From: Mycobacterium sp.
GTDB lineage: Bacteria; Actinomycetota; Actinomycetes; Mycobacteriales; Mycobacteriaceae
Direction of reading: 5' to 3'
Assembly: GCF_025933915.1 (NCBI RefSeq)
Contig: NZ_JAICZA010000007.1
Span: forward strand, 1 to 62,294
DNA: 62,294 nucleotides
The notes under the pieces: generated by a model
What the model saw: the letters and a program-made list of their open reading frames with translations, nothing else
Database searches by the model: none
What the model was told of the DNA's origin: nothing
Program-made: the position numbers and the translations under genes
Shown: in pieces, positions 1 to 8,386 of the stretch
Layout of the letters: the number at the start of each line of letters is the position of its first letter
How positions within the stretch are numbered: the stretch's first letter is position 1

Positions 1-1
1 A

Positions 2-1975
2 CCGATCCCACTGGACGAGGTCGAGCCCGCCAGCGAAATCATCAAACGCTTCTCGACCGGGGCGATGAGCTACGGCTCGATCTCCGCGGAGGCGCACGAG
101 ACGCTGGCCATCGCGATGAACCGGCTGGGCGGTCGGTCCAACAGCGGCGAGGGCGGCGAGGACGTCAAGCGCTTCGACCGCGACCCCGACGGGTCCTGGC
201 GGCGCAGCGCGATCAAGCAGGTCGCCTCCGGGCGGTTCGGTGTCACATCGCACTACCTGACGAACTGCACCGACATCCAGATCAAGATGGCCCAGGGTGC
301 GAAACCCGGTGAAGGAGGCCAGCTTCCGGGGCACAAGGTGTACCCGTGGGTCGCCGAGGTCCGCCACTCCACGCCCGGCGTCGGCCTGATTTCGCCGCCG
401 CCGCACCACGACATCTACTCCATCGAGGATCTGGCCCAGCTGATCCACGACCTGAAGAACGCCAACCCGGCCGCGCGCGTGCACGTCAAGCTGGTCTCCG
501 AGAACGGCGTGGGCACGGTGGCCGCGGGTGTGTCCAAGGCACACGCCGACGTGGTGCTGATCTCCGGGCACGACGGCGGCACCGGCGCCACGCCGCTGAC
601 CTCGCAGAAGCACGCCGGCGCGCCGTGGGAGCTGGGTCTGGCGGAGACGCAGCAGACGTTGTTGCTCAACGGGTTACGCGACCGGATCGTGGTCCAGGTC
701 GACGGCCAGCTCAAGACCGGCCGCGACGTGATGATCGCGGCGCTGCTGGGCGCCGAGGAATTCGGCTTCGCCACCGCTCCGCTGGTCGTAGCGGGCTGCA
801 TCATGATGCGGGTCTGCCACCTCGACACCTGCCCGGTCGGCGTGGCCACCCAGAACCCGCTGCTGCGGGAACGTTTTACCGGCAAGCCCGAGTTCGTGGA
901 GAACTTCTTCATGTACATCGCCGAAGAAGTCCGCGAATACATGGCGCAGTTGGGGTTCCGCACCCTCAACGAGGCCGTCGGCCAGGTGAAGTCGTTGGAC
1001 ACCACGCTGGCGCGCGCCCACTGGAAGGCGCACCGGCTGGATCTGGGCCCGGTCCTGCACGAGCCGGAATCGGCGTTCATGAATCAGGACCTGTACTGCA
1101 CCTCGCGTCAGGACCACGGTCTGGACAAGGCGCTCGACCAGCAGTTGATCGTGATGAGCCGCGAGGCGCTGGACTCGCAGAAGCCGGTACGCTTCTCCAC
1201 CACGATCAGCAACGTCAACCGCACGGTGGGCACCATGCTCGGCCATGAGGTGACCAAAGCGTATGGCGGTCAAGGGTTGCCGGACGGCACCATCGACATC
1301 ACCTTCGACGGCTCGGCCGGCAACAGCTTCGGCGCCTTCGTGCCGCGAGGCATCACCTTGCGCGTCTACGGCGACGCCAACGACTACGTCGGCAAGGGAC
1401 TGTCCGGTGGGCGGATTGTCGTTCGGCCGTCGGACGACGCGCCGCAGGACTACGTGGCCGAGGACAACATCATCGGTGGCAACGTGATTCTGTTCGGCGC
1501 GACCAGCGGGGAGGCGTACCTGCGCGGCGTCGTCGGCGAGCGATTCGCGGTCCGCAACTCCGGGGCGCACGCCGTCGTCGAGGGCGTCGGGGACCACGGT
1601 TGCGAGTACATGACCGGCGGCAAGGTCGTCGTCCTCGGTCGCACCGGCCGTAACTTCGCGGCCGGTATGTCCGGCGGTGTGGCGTACGTCTACGACCCGC
1701 ACGGCGAATTGTCAGGAAATCTCAACGCGGAGATGGTCGAGCTCGAGAGCTTGGATGAAGATGACAACGAGTGGTTGCACGGCATGATCCAGGGACACGT
1801 TGATGCCACCGATTCCGCTGTGGCTCAGCGCATTCTGAGTGACTGGCCAGAACAGCGGAAGCATTTCGTCAAGGTGATGCCGCGGGACTACAAGCGGGTG
1901 CTGCAGGCCATCGCCGAGGCGGAACGTGACGGCGTGGATGTGGACAAGGCGATCATGGCGGCCGCCCATGGCTGA
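2..1975 (+). CDS. gltB: Glutamate synthase large subunit, 3' part (truncated by window edge)
   Basis: C-terminal ~657 residues of the GOGAT alpha subunit, which forms glutamate from 2-oxoglutarate using ammonia channelled from glutamine. The open frame runs off the left edge, so the first ATG inside (65) is not the start. Visible are the FMN-barrel motif [11 protein letters not shown], the 3Fe-4S cysteines in [15 protein letters not shown] (C-x5-C-x4-C), and the C-terminal beta-helix domain with repeated Gly-rich turns. The N-terminal amidotransferase domain lies outside. Its stop overlaps the gltD start by 8 bp, so the two subunits are translationally coupled. Confidence 0.97.
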   Translation, partial: PIPLDEVEPASEIIKRFSTGAMSYGSISAEAHETLAIAMNRLGGRSNSGEGGEDVKRFDRDPDGSWRRSAIKQVASGRFGVTSHYLTNCTDIQIKMAQGAKPGEGGQLPGHKVYPWVAEVRHSTPGVGLISPPPHHDIYSIEDLAQLIHDLKNANPAARVHVKLVSENGVGTVAAGVSKAHADVVLISGHDGGTGATPLTSQKHAGAPWELGLAETQQTLLLNGLRDRIVVQVDGQLKTGRDVMIAALLGAEEFGFATAPLVVAGCIMMRVCHLDTCPVGVATQNPLLRERFTGKPEFVENFFMYIAEEVREYMAQLGFRTLNEAVGQVKSLDTTLARAHWKAHRLDLGPVLHEPESAFMNQDLYCTSRQDHGLDKALDQQLIVMSREALDSQKPVRFSTTISNVNRTVGTMLGHEVTKAYGGQGLPDGTIDITFDGSAGNSFGAFVPRGITLRVYGDANDYVGKGLSGGRIVVRPSDDAPQDYVAEDNIIGGNVILFGATSGEAYLRGVVGERFAVRNSGAHAVVEGVGDHGCEYMTGGKVVVLGRTGRNFAAGMSGGVAYVYDPHGELSGNLNAEMVELESLDEDDNEWLHGMIQGHVDATDSAVAQRILSDWPEQRKHFVKVMPRDYKRVLQAIAEAERDGVDVDKAIMAAAHG

Positions 1976-3443
1976 TCCAAGCGGCTTCATGAAATACACG
2001 CATCGGGAACTGCCGAAGCGCCGGCCCGTCCCGCTGCGGTTGGGCGACTGGAACGAGGTCTACGAGGAATTCGACAACGAGACCCTGCGTGAGCAGGCGA
2101 CCCGCTGCATGGACTGCGGCATTCCGTTCTGTCACAACGGCTGCCCGCTGGGCAATCTGATTCCGGAGTGGAACGACCTGGTACGCAAGGACCAGTGGCG
2201 CGACGCCATCGAACGACTGCATGCCACCAACAACTTCCCGGACTTCACCGGTCGGCTGTGCCCGGCCCCCTGTGAGCCGGCCTGTGTGCTCGGCATCAAC
2301 CAGCCCCCGGTGACGATCAAGCAGATCGAGTACGAAATCATCGAAAAGGCCTTCGCCGAGGGCTGGGTGCGGCCGCTGCCGCCGGAGAAGCTGACCGGGA
2401 AAAAGGTCGCCGTGGTCGGTTCCGGGCCGGCGGGTCTGGCCGCCGCTCAGCAGCTGACCCGCGCCGGCCACAGCGTCGTCGTCTTCGAGCGGGCCGATCG
2501 CATCGGTGGACTGCTGCGCTACGGCATTCCGGAATTCAAGATGGAAAAGCGCGTTGTCGACCGTCGGCTGGACCAGATGCGGGCCGAGGGAACCGAATTC
2601 CGGGCGGGCATCAACGTCGGGGTCGACATCACCGCGGAACAACTGCGCGCCGACTTCGACGCGGTGGTGCTGGCCGGTGGTGCGACCGCGTGGCGCGATC
2701 TACCCATTCCCGGCCGGGAATTGGACGGCATCCACCAGGCGATGGAGTACCTGCCCTGGGGCAACCGGCAGGCCTCGGGTGACCTCGGCGACGCCGAGAT
2801 GGATGCGGACGGACAGCCGCCGCTCACCGCCAAAGGCAAGAGGGTCATCATCATCGGCGGAGGTGACACCGGCGCCGACTGTCTGGGCACCGTGCACCGG
2901 CAGGGCGCCATCGAGGTGCACCAGTTCGAGATCATGCCGCGCCCGCCGGAGACGCGCGCCCCGTCCACCCCGTGGCCGACCTACCCGCTGATGTACCGGG
3001 TCTCCGCGGCGCACGAAGAGGGCGGCAAGCGGGTGTTCTCCGTCAACACCGAGGAGTTCGCCGGCGAAGACGGTCACGTGACCGCGCTCAAGGCGCACGA
3101 GGTGACCATGGAGGACGGCAAGTTCGTCAAGGTGGAGGGTTCCGAATTCGAACTCGAGGCCGACCTGGTGTTGCTGGCGATGGGATTCGTCGGCCCCGAG
3201 AAGGAGGGCCTGCTCACCGAACTCGGGGTCAAGTTCACCGACCGCGGCAACGTCGCGCGCAGCGCCGACTTCGAGACGTCGGTTCCGGGCGTCTTCGTTG
3301 CCGGGGACATGGGTCGTGGCCAGTCCCTGATCGTCTGGGCGATAGCTGAGGGCCGGGCGGCCGCAGCGGCGGCGGACCGATTCATGATGGGTTCCACCGC
3401 ACTGCCGGCACCCATCAAGTCGACCGCGGCACCGCTTCAGTAG
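1968..3443 (+). CDS. gltD: Glutamate synthase small subunit (NADPH)
   Basis: 491-aa beta subunit that passes electrons from NADPH through FAD and Fe-S clusters to GltB. The N-terminal cysteine clusters [17 protein letters not shown] and CPAPCEPAC hold 4Fe-4S centres. They are followed by the FAD motif GSGPAG (~150) and the NADPH motif [10 protein letters not shown] (~300). The ATG at 1968 is chosen because it gives [12 protein letters not shown], as in other mycobacterial GltD, and overlaps the gltB stop. ATG 1989 is a weaker alternative. Length matches the family (~488 aa). Confidence 0.97.
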   Translation: MADPSGFMKYTHRELPKRRPVPLRLGDWNEVYEEFDNETLREQATRCMDCGIPFCHNGCPLGNLIPEWNDLVRKDQWRDAIERLHATNNFPDFTGRLCPAPCEPACVLGINQPPVTIKQIEYEIIEKAFAEGWVRPLPPEKLTGKKVAVVGSGPAGLAAAQQLTRAGHSVVVFERADRIGGLLRYGIPEFKMEKRVVDRRLDQMRAEGTEFRAGINVGVDITAEQLRADFDAVVLAGGATAWRDLPIPGRELDGIHQAMEYLPWGNRQASGDLGDAEMDADGQPPLTAKGKRVIIIGGGDTGADCLGTVHRQGAIEVHQFEIMPRPPETRAPSTPWPTYPLMYRVSAAHEEGGKRVFSVNTEEFAGEDGHVTALKAHEVTMEDGKFVKVEGSEFELEADLVLLAMGFVGPEKEGLLTELGVKFTDRGNVARSADFETSVPGVFVAGDMGRGQSLIVWAIAEGRAAAAAADRFMMGSTALPAPIKSTAAPLQ

Positions 3444-3528
3444 TAACACCAGTCACACCAGAAACACAGCCGGTCGTCGTCGGCGCGTCTCCCGCAGTTT
3501 GCCAGATGGTAGGTGTCTAATAATCCTC

Positions 3529-3544
3529 TGTGAGCCCGCTCACA
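3529..3544. promoter_or_regulatory. CRP-type palindrome TGTGA-N6-TCACA
   Basis: The sequence TGTGAGCCCGCTCACA is a perfect match to the CRP/FNR consensus TGTGA-N6-TCACA. The full inverted repeat extends to 8+2+8 bp (3528-3545). It lies 22 bp before the ATG of the small ORF at 3567 and just downstream of an AT-rich -10-like run (TAATAATC, ~3519-3526). Mycobacterial Crp (Rv3676 family) uses this consensus. Binding is inferred. Confidence 0.7.
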
Positions 3545-3566
3545 GGGGGGTCACACTGTTTCCCGG

Positions 3567-3737
3567 ATGAACGGACCGACCGCAGGAGTGGTTCTTGTGC
3601 ATATCCACCCAGTACCCCGGACTCGGATGGGGCGAATGGCCTGGTCATGGCTGCGTCACCCGGTGAAAAGTCGTGAGTTTCCCGCCAAGCACGAGCGGCT
3701 CGTAACCGCTCAGGACCTACTGCTCTTGGGCGCGTGA
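3567..3737 (+). CDS. Small hypothetical protein (Rv3857c-like position)
   Basis: 56-codon frame, N-terminus MNGPTAGVVLVHIH, basic with a WSWLRHP segment and a LLLLGA end. An internal GTG at 3597 has AGGAG 9 bp upstream and may be the true start (46 aa). In M. tuberculosis a small gene of unknown function, Rv3857c, follows gltD on the same strand, and this could be its counterpart (from memory, not aligned). GC at third positions (~66%) is lower than in neighbours, so coding is not certain. The upstream CRP palindrome supports a transcription unit here. No function can be assigned. Confidence 0.45.
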   Translation: MNGPTAGVVLVHIHPVPRTRMGRMAWSWLRHPVKSREFPAKHERLVTAQDLLLLGA

Positions 3738-3844
3738 CCGCCCGGGCGGCGCGCTTGCCGGCGCGCACTGGGTTTGCTCGGATCCCGGCGAACGGGATCT
3801 TCGCCTAAGAGTCTCAAGCGGGCCCGAAACCGGTGCACAGTTCG

Positions 3845-4705
3845 TCACTGCTCCACCAACCCCGAATCGCGGATCGCCTCGGCGAGCGGCTCCAGCACGG
3901 CGGGGTCGAACGGCGGGGGAAGGTAGACGATGCCCAGATCCAGCCCTTCGGCGGCGAGTCCGGCCGCGTCCTCGACGACCTTCCCGTAGTCGAGGTTTGG
4001 CTCCAGGCGCAGGTGGGCCGAGAGGGTGATCTCCTTCGGATCGCGGCCGATGTCCGCGCAGTGCGAGGCGAGAACGTCACGCTTGTGGGCGAAAACATCG
4101 GGCGGACCGCCAACGAAATTCCAGTGCTGCGCATAGCGGGCGGTGATCCGCAGCGTGCGCTTCTCCCCGCTGCCGCCGATGCAGATCGGCGGGTGCGGCC
4201 GCTGCGGTCCCTTGGGCTCGTTGCGGGCGCCCTTGAGCTGATAGAACCTGCCTTGAAAATCGGAGCAGTCGGTGGTCAAAAGGCGGGTCAGCACCTCACA
4301 CGCTTCCTCGAAGCGGTCGAAGCGTTCCGTGATGCTGCCCAGCTCGATGCCGTAGGCGCCGGATTCCTCTTCGTTCCAGCCGGCGCCGATCCCCAGCTCG
4401 AGCCGCCCGCCCGAAATGATGTCGAGGGCGGCCGCCATGTTGGCCAGCACCGCGGGGTGGCGGTAGTGGATCCCGGTGACCAGGGTGCCCAGCCGCAACC
4501 GCTTGGTGGCCTGTGCCAGCGCCGTCAGCGTCGTCCAGCCCTCCAGGCATGGCCCGCTGCTGTCGGAAAAGATCGGATAGAAGTGGTCGAACGTCCACCC
4601 GGATTCGTAGACGTCGATGTCGTCGGCCACCTGCCAAACGGCCAGCATTTGTGGCCAGGTCGTGTTTTGCGGAGAAGTCTTGAACGCGAAGCGCATCTCG
4701 ATCAC
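3845..4705 (-). CDS. LLM-class F420-dependent oxidoreductase
   Basis: 286-aa luciferase-like TIM-barrel flavin/F420 oxidoreductase. Family hallmarks are the N-terminal MRFAFKT strand, LGTLVTGIHYRHPAVLANMA, the SGGRLELGIGAGWNEEE segment and the PPICIGGSGEKRTLRI strand. The substrate is unknown. Many mycobacterial members use F420H2 rather than FMN. The longest start is GTG 4705. ATG 4696 gives the classical MRFAFKT N-terminus and is at least as likely; neither has a strong ribosome site. It is divergent from the membrane protein gene at 4748, with a 42-bp shared promoter region. Confidence 0.9.
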   Translation of the reverse strand: MIEMRFAFKTSPQNTTWPQMLAVWQVADDIDVYESGWTFDHFYPIFSDSSGPCLEGWTTLTALAQATKRLRLGTLVTGIHYRHPAVLANMAAALDIISGGRLELGIGAGWNEEESGAYGIELGSITERFDRFEEACEVLTRLLTTDCSDFQGRFYQLKGARNEPKGPQRPHPPICIGGSGEKRTLRITARYAQHWNFVGGPPDVFAHKRDVLASHCADIGRDPKEITLSAHLRLEPNLDYGKVVEDAAGLAAEGLDLGIVYLPPPFDPAVLEPLAEAIRDSGLVEQ

Positions 4706-4747
4706 GTTAGTGGATCTTTATGAAGGGCAACTAAGCTCGACTGCGCT

Positions 4748-5188
4748 ATGACTACTGTTTGCGGTTCCCTCGGCATCGACACCAAGATCACCCTGCTGGC
4801 GGCGGGCCTGATCTTCCTTCTCGCGCTCGTTCTCGGCGTATGGAAATACCGCGAGATGATCACCTCCGACAACCACCTCGCGCATCCCTACGTCGACATC
4901 GCGCACCGGGCGGCGCTGCTGTACTCGTTCGCGACGCTGCTGCTGGCGGCATTCGTGCAATACAGCGCCTGGCCAGCGTGGGTGAACCTGACGGCGGCGG
5001 GGGTGGTGGTCTTCTTCTTCGTGGCGGCGATCGCGGCCTACATCGACCACGGAGCGCGGCGCGACACCGTCAACCAATTCGAGAACGCCGACGGGCGACT
5101 CAGGCTGGCGATGGTGCTGCTGATCATCGGGGAGATCGGCGGATTCACGGTGCTGCTCGCCGGATTCGTCGCCGGCCAGCTGGTGTGA
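4748..5188 (+). CDS. Four-helix integral membrane protein, unknown function
   Basis: 146-aa protein with four predicted membrane helices (about residues 14-31, 54-72, 77-99 and 120-143). A conserved-looking polar loop, YREMITSDNHLAHPYVDIAHR, lies between helices 1 and 2, and a basic/acidic loop before helix 4. The pattern suggests a small inner-membrane protein. I recognise no characterised family. It ends 31 bp before the PHP-domain gene, so the two are probably co-transcribed. Confidence 0.8.
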   Translation: MTTVCGSLGIDTKITLLAAGLIFLLALVLGVWKYREMITSDNHLAHPYVDIAHRAALLYSFATLLLAAFVQYSAWPAWVNLTAAGVVVFFFVAAIAAYIDHGARRDTVNQFENADGRLRLAMVLLIIGEIGGFTVLLAGFVAGQLV

Positions 5189-5219
5189 TCCGGGGAGGTC
5201 TGGCGGGCACACTGGAGTC

Positions 5220-6224
5220 ATGGACCCGGTAGCGGCGCTGCGCCAGATCGCCTACTACAAGGACCGGAGCCGCCACGACCCCAGGCGGGTGATGGCCTAT
5301 CGCAACGCGGCCGACGTCATCGAGGGCCTCGACGACGCGGCGCGGGAACGCCACGGTCAGGCCAACAGCTGGCAGTCGTTGCCTGGTATCGGTCCCAAAA
5401 CCGCCAGGGTCATCGACCAGGCGTGGTCGGGTCGTGAACCCGACCTGCTGGTCGAACTCCGTTCTGGCGCCGAGGATCTCGGGGGCGGCGACATCCGTTC
5501 CGCGCTGCGCGGCGATCTGCATCTGCACTCGAACTGGTCGGACGGCTCGGCGCCGATCGAGGAGATGATGGCCGCGGCGGCCGCGCTGGGCCACGAATAC
5601 TGCGCGCTGACCGATCATTCGCCGCGGCTGACCATCGCCAACGGTCTCTCGCCGGAGCGGTTGCGCAAGCAGCTCGACGTGATCGACGGGCTGCAGGACG
5701 AGTTCGCGCCGATGCGCATCCTCACCGGGATCGAGGTGGACATCCTCGACGACGGCAGCCTGGATCAGGAGCCCGAACTGCTGGAGCGCCTCGACGTCGT
5801 GGTGGCCAGCGTGCACTCCAAGTTGTCGATGGATTCGGCGGCGATGACCCGTCGCATGGTGCGCGCGGTGGAGAACCCGCACGCGGACGTGCTCGGCCAC
5901 TGCACCGGCCGGCTGGTGTCCGGAAACCGCGGCATCCGGCCGGAATCCAAGTTCGACGCCGAGGCGGTGTTCACCGCATGTCGCGAGCGCGGCACCGCGG
6001 TGGAGATCAACTCCCGGCCCGAGCGGCGCGACCCGCCGACCCGTCTGCTCAACCTGGCGCTGGAGATCGGCTGCATGTTCAGCATCGACACCGACGCCCA
6101 TGCGCCCGGACAGCTGGATTTCCTCGGTTACGGCGCCCAGCGCGCGCTGGATGCGGGCGTTCCCGTCGACCGGATCGTGAACACCTGGCCGGCCGAGCGG
6201 CTGCTGGAGTGGACGGCGAATTAG
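5220..6224 (+). CDS. PHP-domain phosphoesterase with N-terminal helix-hairpin-helix (Rv3856c-like)
   Basis: 334 aa. The N-terminus carries a PolX-type helix-hairpin-helix (SLPGIGPKTARVI, ~53-65). From residue ~97 a PHP metal-dependent phosphoesterase domain follows. Metal ligands are visible in GDLHLHSNWSDGS (H101, H103), LTDHSP, GIEVDIL, VVASVHSK, LGHCTG and the final IDTDAHAP. The architecture equals the C-terminal nuclease half of bacterial PolX without the polymerase. A DNA-repair nuclease or phosphatase role is likely but unproven. Start ATG 5220. Confidence 0.92.
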   Translation: MDPVAALRQIAYYKDRSRHDPRRVMAYRNAADVIEGLDDAARERHGQANSWQSLPGIGPKTARVIDQAWSGREPDLLVELRSGAEDLGGGDIRSALRGDLHLHSNWSDGSAPIEEMMAAAAALGHEYCALTDHSPRLTIANGLSPERLRKQLDVIDGLQDEFAPMRILTGIEVDILDDGSLDQEPELLERLDVVVASVHSKLSMDSAAMTRRMVRAVENPHADVLGHCTGRLVSGNRGIRPESKFDAEAVFTACRERGTAVEINSRPERRDPPTRLLNLALEIGCMFSIDTDAHAPGQLDFLGYGAQRALDAGVPVDRIVNTWPAERLLEWTAN

Positions 6225-6247
6225 TCGCCTGTCGCACATCCTGTCGA

Positions 6248-6361
6248 TCAACGACTCCCGTGACGGCTCTTGGTGCCCGCGGAAATGACAAGTCCTCCAA
6301 GGCTTCCCATCGCTGCGAGGGCGCCGCCGACAGAGGCTTTGGCCGTGTCCCGCTTCGACAC
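6248..6361 (-). CDS. Possible 37-aa glycine-zipper mini-protein
   Basis: Short frame starting at GTG 6361, 58 bp after the DinB-like stop and in the same frame. It encodes a basic head (SKRDTAKAS) followed by a Gly/Ala-rich hydrophobic stretch (GGALAAMGSLGGLVISAG) and a basic tail, resembling a single-pass glycine-zipper membrane peptide. No clear ribosome-binding site is seen. The whole frame back to the DinB stop is open, so read-through or a decayed extension is an alternative. Low confidence. Confidence 0.25.
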   Translation of the reverse strand: MSKRDTAKASVGGALAAMGSLGGLVISAGTKSRHGSR

Positions 6362-6418
6362 GTCAGTGCGACCTGGAAGCGAAGCCAGCCACGCGAGTGC
6401 GTGGTCGCGTTCCTTCGA

Positions 6419-7645
6419 TCAGTCGGGTGGGTGCGGCATGTCGAAGCCCGCATCGCGGCCCAACAAGACCGCGGGGGTGAGCGCCGATTTGCCATAACGC
6501 CGGCGCACCCGGTCGATGGCCGCGTCGATGTCGTCGCCGGCCGCGCGGCGGTTCGGTTCGCCGAACGGCAGCATCAGCTGCTGGGCGCCGCTGCGGTCGA
6601 TGCCCGCCACCGCGAAGCCGACCAGCGTCAAACCGCGCTGCGCGATCATCGGCGCGGCGCCGGCAACCAGCTGCCGCGCGGTGGACAGGATGGGTGCCGT
6701 GGACGACGTGGCCCACGGCATGGTGTGTGACCGGGTCGCCCGGGTGAAGTCGTCGAAGCGCAGCCGCAGCACCACCGTGCGACCGGTGCGCCCGGCGGCG
6801 CGCATGCGACCCGTGATGCGGTCGATCAGGTTGACCACAACGGCGTCAATCTCATTGGGCGACATGGTGTTACCGGGGCGGCCCAGCGCCCGCTGGGCGC
6901 CGACGGAGCGACGCCGAACGCCGGTGGTGACCCGGCGGCGATCGATATTGCGGGCCAGCGCATACAGCTGGCGACCCATCGCGCCGCCCACCATCGAGCC
7001 CAGCGTCGACTCGCTGAGCTCGGCGACGTCAGCGACGGTCACGATGCCGTGTGCGTGCAGCTTCTCGGCCGTCACCGCGCCCACGCCCCACAGCCGGCGC
7101 ACCGGCAATGGCCGCAAAAACGTCAACTCCCGATCGGGCGGCACCAGCAGCAGCCCGTCGGGCTTGGCCTCCTGGCTGGCGACCTTGGCGAGGAACTTCG
7201 TCCGGGCGATCCCCACGGTGATCGGTAGCCCGACCCGGTCGCGCACGTCGGCGCGCAGCCGCTCGGCAATCGCCGCCGGCGTGCCGCTGACCCGGCGCAG
7301 CCCGCCGACGTCGAGGAAGGCCTCGTCCACCGACAGCGCCTCCACGATCGGGGTGCAATCGCGGAACACCTCGAAGACGGCGTCACTGGCGCGGCTGTAG
7401 GCGCTCATCCGCGGCGGCACCACCACCGCGGCCGGGCACAGCCGCCGCGCCTGCGCGCCGCCCATGGCCGTCCGAACGCCGTAGGCCTTGGCTTCGTAAC
7501 TCGCGGCCAGAACCACCCCGCCGCCGACGATCACCGGGCGGCCGCGCAGCGTCGGGTCGTCGCGCTGTTCGACGGACGCGTAGAAGGAATCGAGGTCCGC
7601 GTGCAGGATGTCGGCTGTTTGAATACGCGAGCTCCGCACGAACAT
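6419..7645 (-). CDS. Y-family DNA polymerase IV (DinB3-like)
   Basis: 408-aa translesion polymerase. The catalytic motifs HADLDSFYASVEQ (D17) and SVDEAFLDV are intact, and the steric-gate position is aromatic (Y22), so normal dNTP selection is expected. The C-terminus contains QQLMLPFGE, a beta-clamp-binding motif of the QxxLPF type. ATG 7645 is chosen because coding starts here behind a 23-bp gap after ethR; GTG 7639 is an alternative. M. smegmatis has a third DinB next to ethA/ethR, whereas M. tuberculosis lacks it there, so this is probably DinB3. A LexA-type box overlaps the start. Confidence 0.93.
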   Translation of the reverse strand: MFVRSSRIQTADILHADLDSFYASVEQRDDPTLRGRPVIVGGGVVLAASYEAKAYGVRTAMGGAQARRLCPAAVVVPPRMSAYSRASDAVFEVFRDCTPIVEALSVDEAFLDVGGLRRVSGTPAAIAERLRADVRDRVGLPITVGIARTKFLAKVASQEAKPDGLLLVPPDRELTFLRPLPVRRLWGVGAVTAEKLHAHGIVTVADVAELSESTLGSMVGGAMGRQLYALARNIDRRRVTTGVRRRSVGAQRALGRPGNTMSPNEIDAVVVNLIDRITGRMRAAGRTGRTVVLRLRFDDFTRATRSHTMPWATSSTAPILSTARQLVAGAAPMIAQRGLTLVGFAVAGIDRSGAQQLMLPFGEPNRRAAGDDIDAAIDRVRRRYGKSALTPAVLLGRDAGFDMPHPPD

Positions 7646-7652
7646 ATGTTCG
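7639..7652. promoter_or_regulatory. LexA/SOS box over the polymerase start
   Basis: CGAACATATGTTCG is a perfect 14-bp palindrome containing the core of the mycobacterial SOS box (TCGAAC-N4-GTTCGA), lacking only the outermost T/A. It covers the ATG (7643-7645) of the Y-family polymerase and sits in the 23-bp gap after ethR. LexA bound here would block an internal, possibly leaderless, promoter. Binding is inferred from sequence. Confidence 0.7.
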
Positions 7653-7668
7653 CACGCGGCTCCGACAG

Positions 7669-8310
7669 CTAGCCGGATTCGCCGTAGATGCTGCTGACCC
7701 AGATGTGGGTGAGGGTGTCGACGACGCGGTCCTCGTCCACCGCGGGTGTCTCGGCGGAGAGCGCGGCCATCATGCTGCGCTCGTTCATCTGGTTCAGCGA
7801 TGTGGCGAGGTCGGCGGCGGGAATGGTGTCGGGCGCCGCGCCGCGCTCGCGTTCCGCCGTGATCATGGCCGCCGTCTGGTCGATCCACTTCTGCATGAAC
7901 CCCGACCACACCGACCGCAACTCCGAGCTGGTGGCCAGCGCCTCGGTGGCGGCGCGAGCCAGCGGGCGGTGCGAGCTGAAGGCGGTGAAGAACGCCTTGA
8001 TCCCGTTGCGCCACACCCGCCGCGGGTCGGCGGGCAGCCGCTGCACGGCGCCGTCGAACTCGGCATCGGCGCGCGCGATGACCGGCTCGAGCAGCGACAG
8101 CACCACCGCCTCTTTGGACTTGAAATAGAAGTAGAACGTGGGCCGGGACAGGCCGGCGCCCTTGGCCAGGTCGTCGACCGAGATGCCGGCGAACGGTCGC
8201 GTTTCGAGCAGCCGCTCGGCGGTGGCGAGAATGGCCTGCTCACGCTCGTCGCCCGAGGGGCGGATGGGGCGGCGGCCCCGCAGGGCGCGAGTCTGGCCGA
8301 CGGAAGTCAC
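7669..8310 (-). CDS. ethR: TetR-family repressor EthR
   Basis: 213-aa repressor of the divergent monooxygenase gene ethA. The N-terminal helix-turn-helix is nearly that of M. tuberculosis EthR (RPSGDEREQAILATAE, SVDDLAKGAGLSRPTFYFYF), and the C-terminal ligand domain keeps FMQKWI, MNERSM and HIWVSSIYGE. GTG 8310 is preferred over upstream in-frame codons because it gives an N-terminus like the known protein and leaves a 76-bp intergenic region, the size known for ethA-ethR. Its gene is followed after 23 bp by the DinB-like polymerase, a linkage not present in M. tuberculosis. Confidence 0.96.
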   Translation of the reverse strand: MTSVGQTRALRGRRPIRPSGDEREQAILATAERLLETRPFAGISVDDLAKGAGLSRPTFYFYFKSKEAVVLSLLEPVIARADAEFDGAVQRLPADPRRVWRNGIKAFFTAFSSHRPLARAATEALATSSELRSVWSGFMQKWIDQTAAMITAERERGAAPDTIPAADLATSLNQMNERSMMAALSAETPAVDEDRVVDTLTHIWVSSIYGESG

Positions 8311-8329
8311 AAACGCCACTTTACACCCT

Positions 8330-8374
8330 GTTGAAATTCTCGACACTGTGTTGACCCACTCGACGCAGCGTTGA
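8330..8374. promoter_or_regulatory. EthR operator: GTTGA/TCGAC units every 10 bp
   Basis: Within the 76-bp ethR-ethA gap the pentamers GTTGA (8330, 8350, 8370) and TCGAC (8340, 8360) alternate with an exact 10-bp period. Each TCGAC-N5-GTTGA pair is an imperfect inverted repeat. This fits the known cooperative binding of several EthR dimers to one face of the helix. The last unit lies 12 bp before the ethA ATG, so occupancy would block both promoters. Confidence 0.8.
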
Positions 8375-8386
8375 TAGCGTGGGGGT

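Noticed and set aside
415..1702. Long minus-strand frames opposite gltB
   Set aside because: They are shadows of a well-supported gene in high-GC DNA; the translations are Arg/His/Val-rich without any family motif.
3517..3768. 83-aa minus-strand frame after gltD
   Set aside because: No ribosome site or family; the plus strand has a better-supported small ORF and CRP site.
3833..4723. 296-aa plus-strand frame opposite the F420-type oxidoreductase
   Set aside because: The minus-strand product has clear luciferase-like motifs; the plus-strand translation has none.
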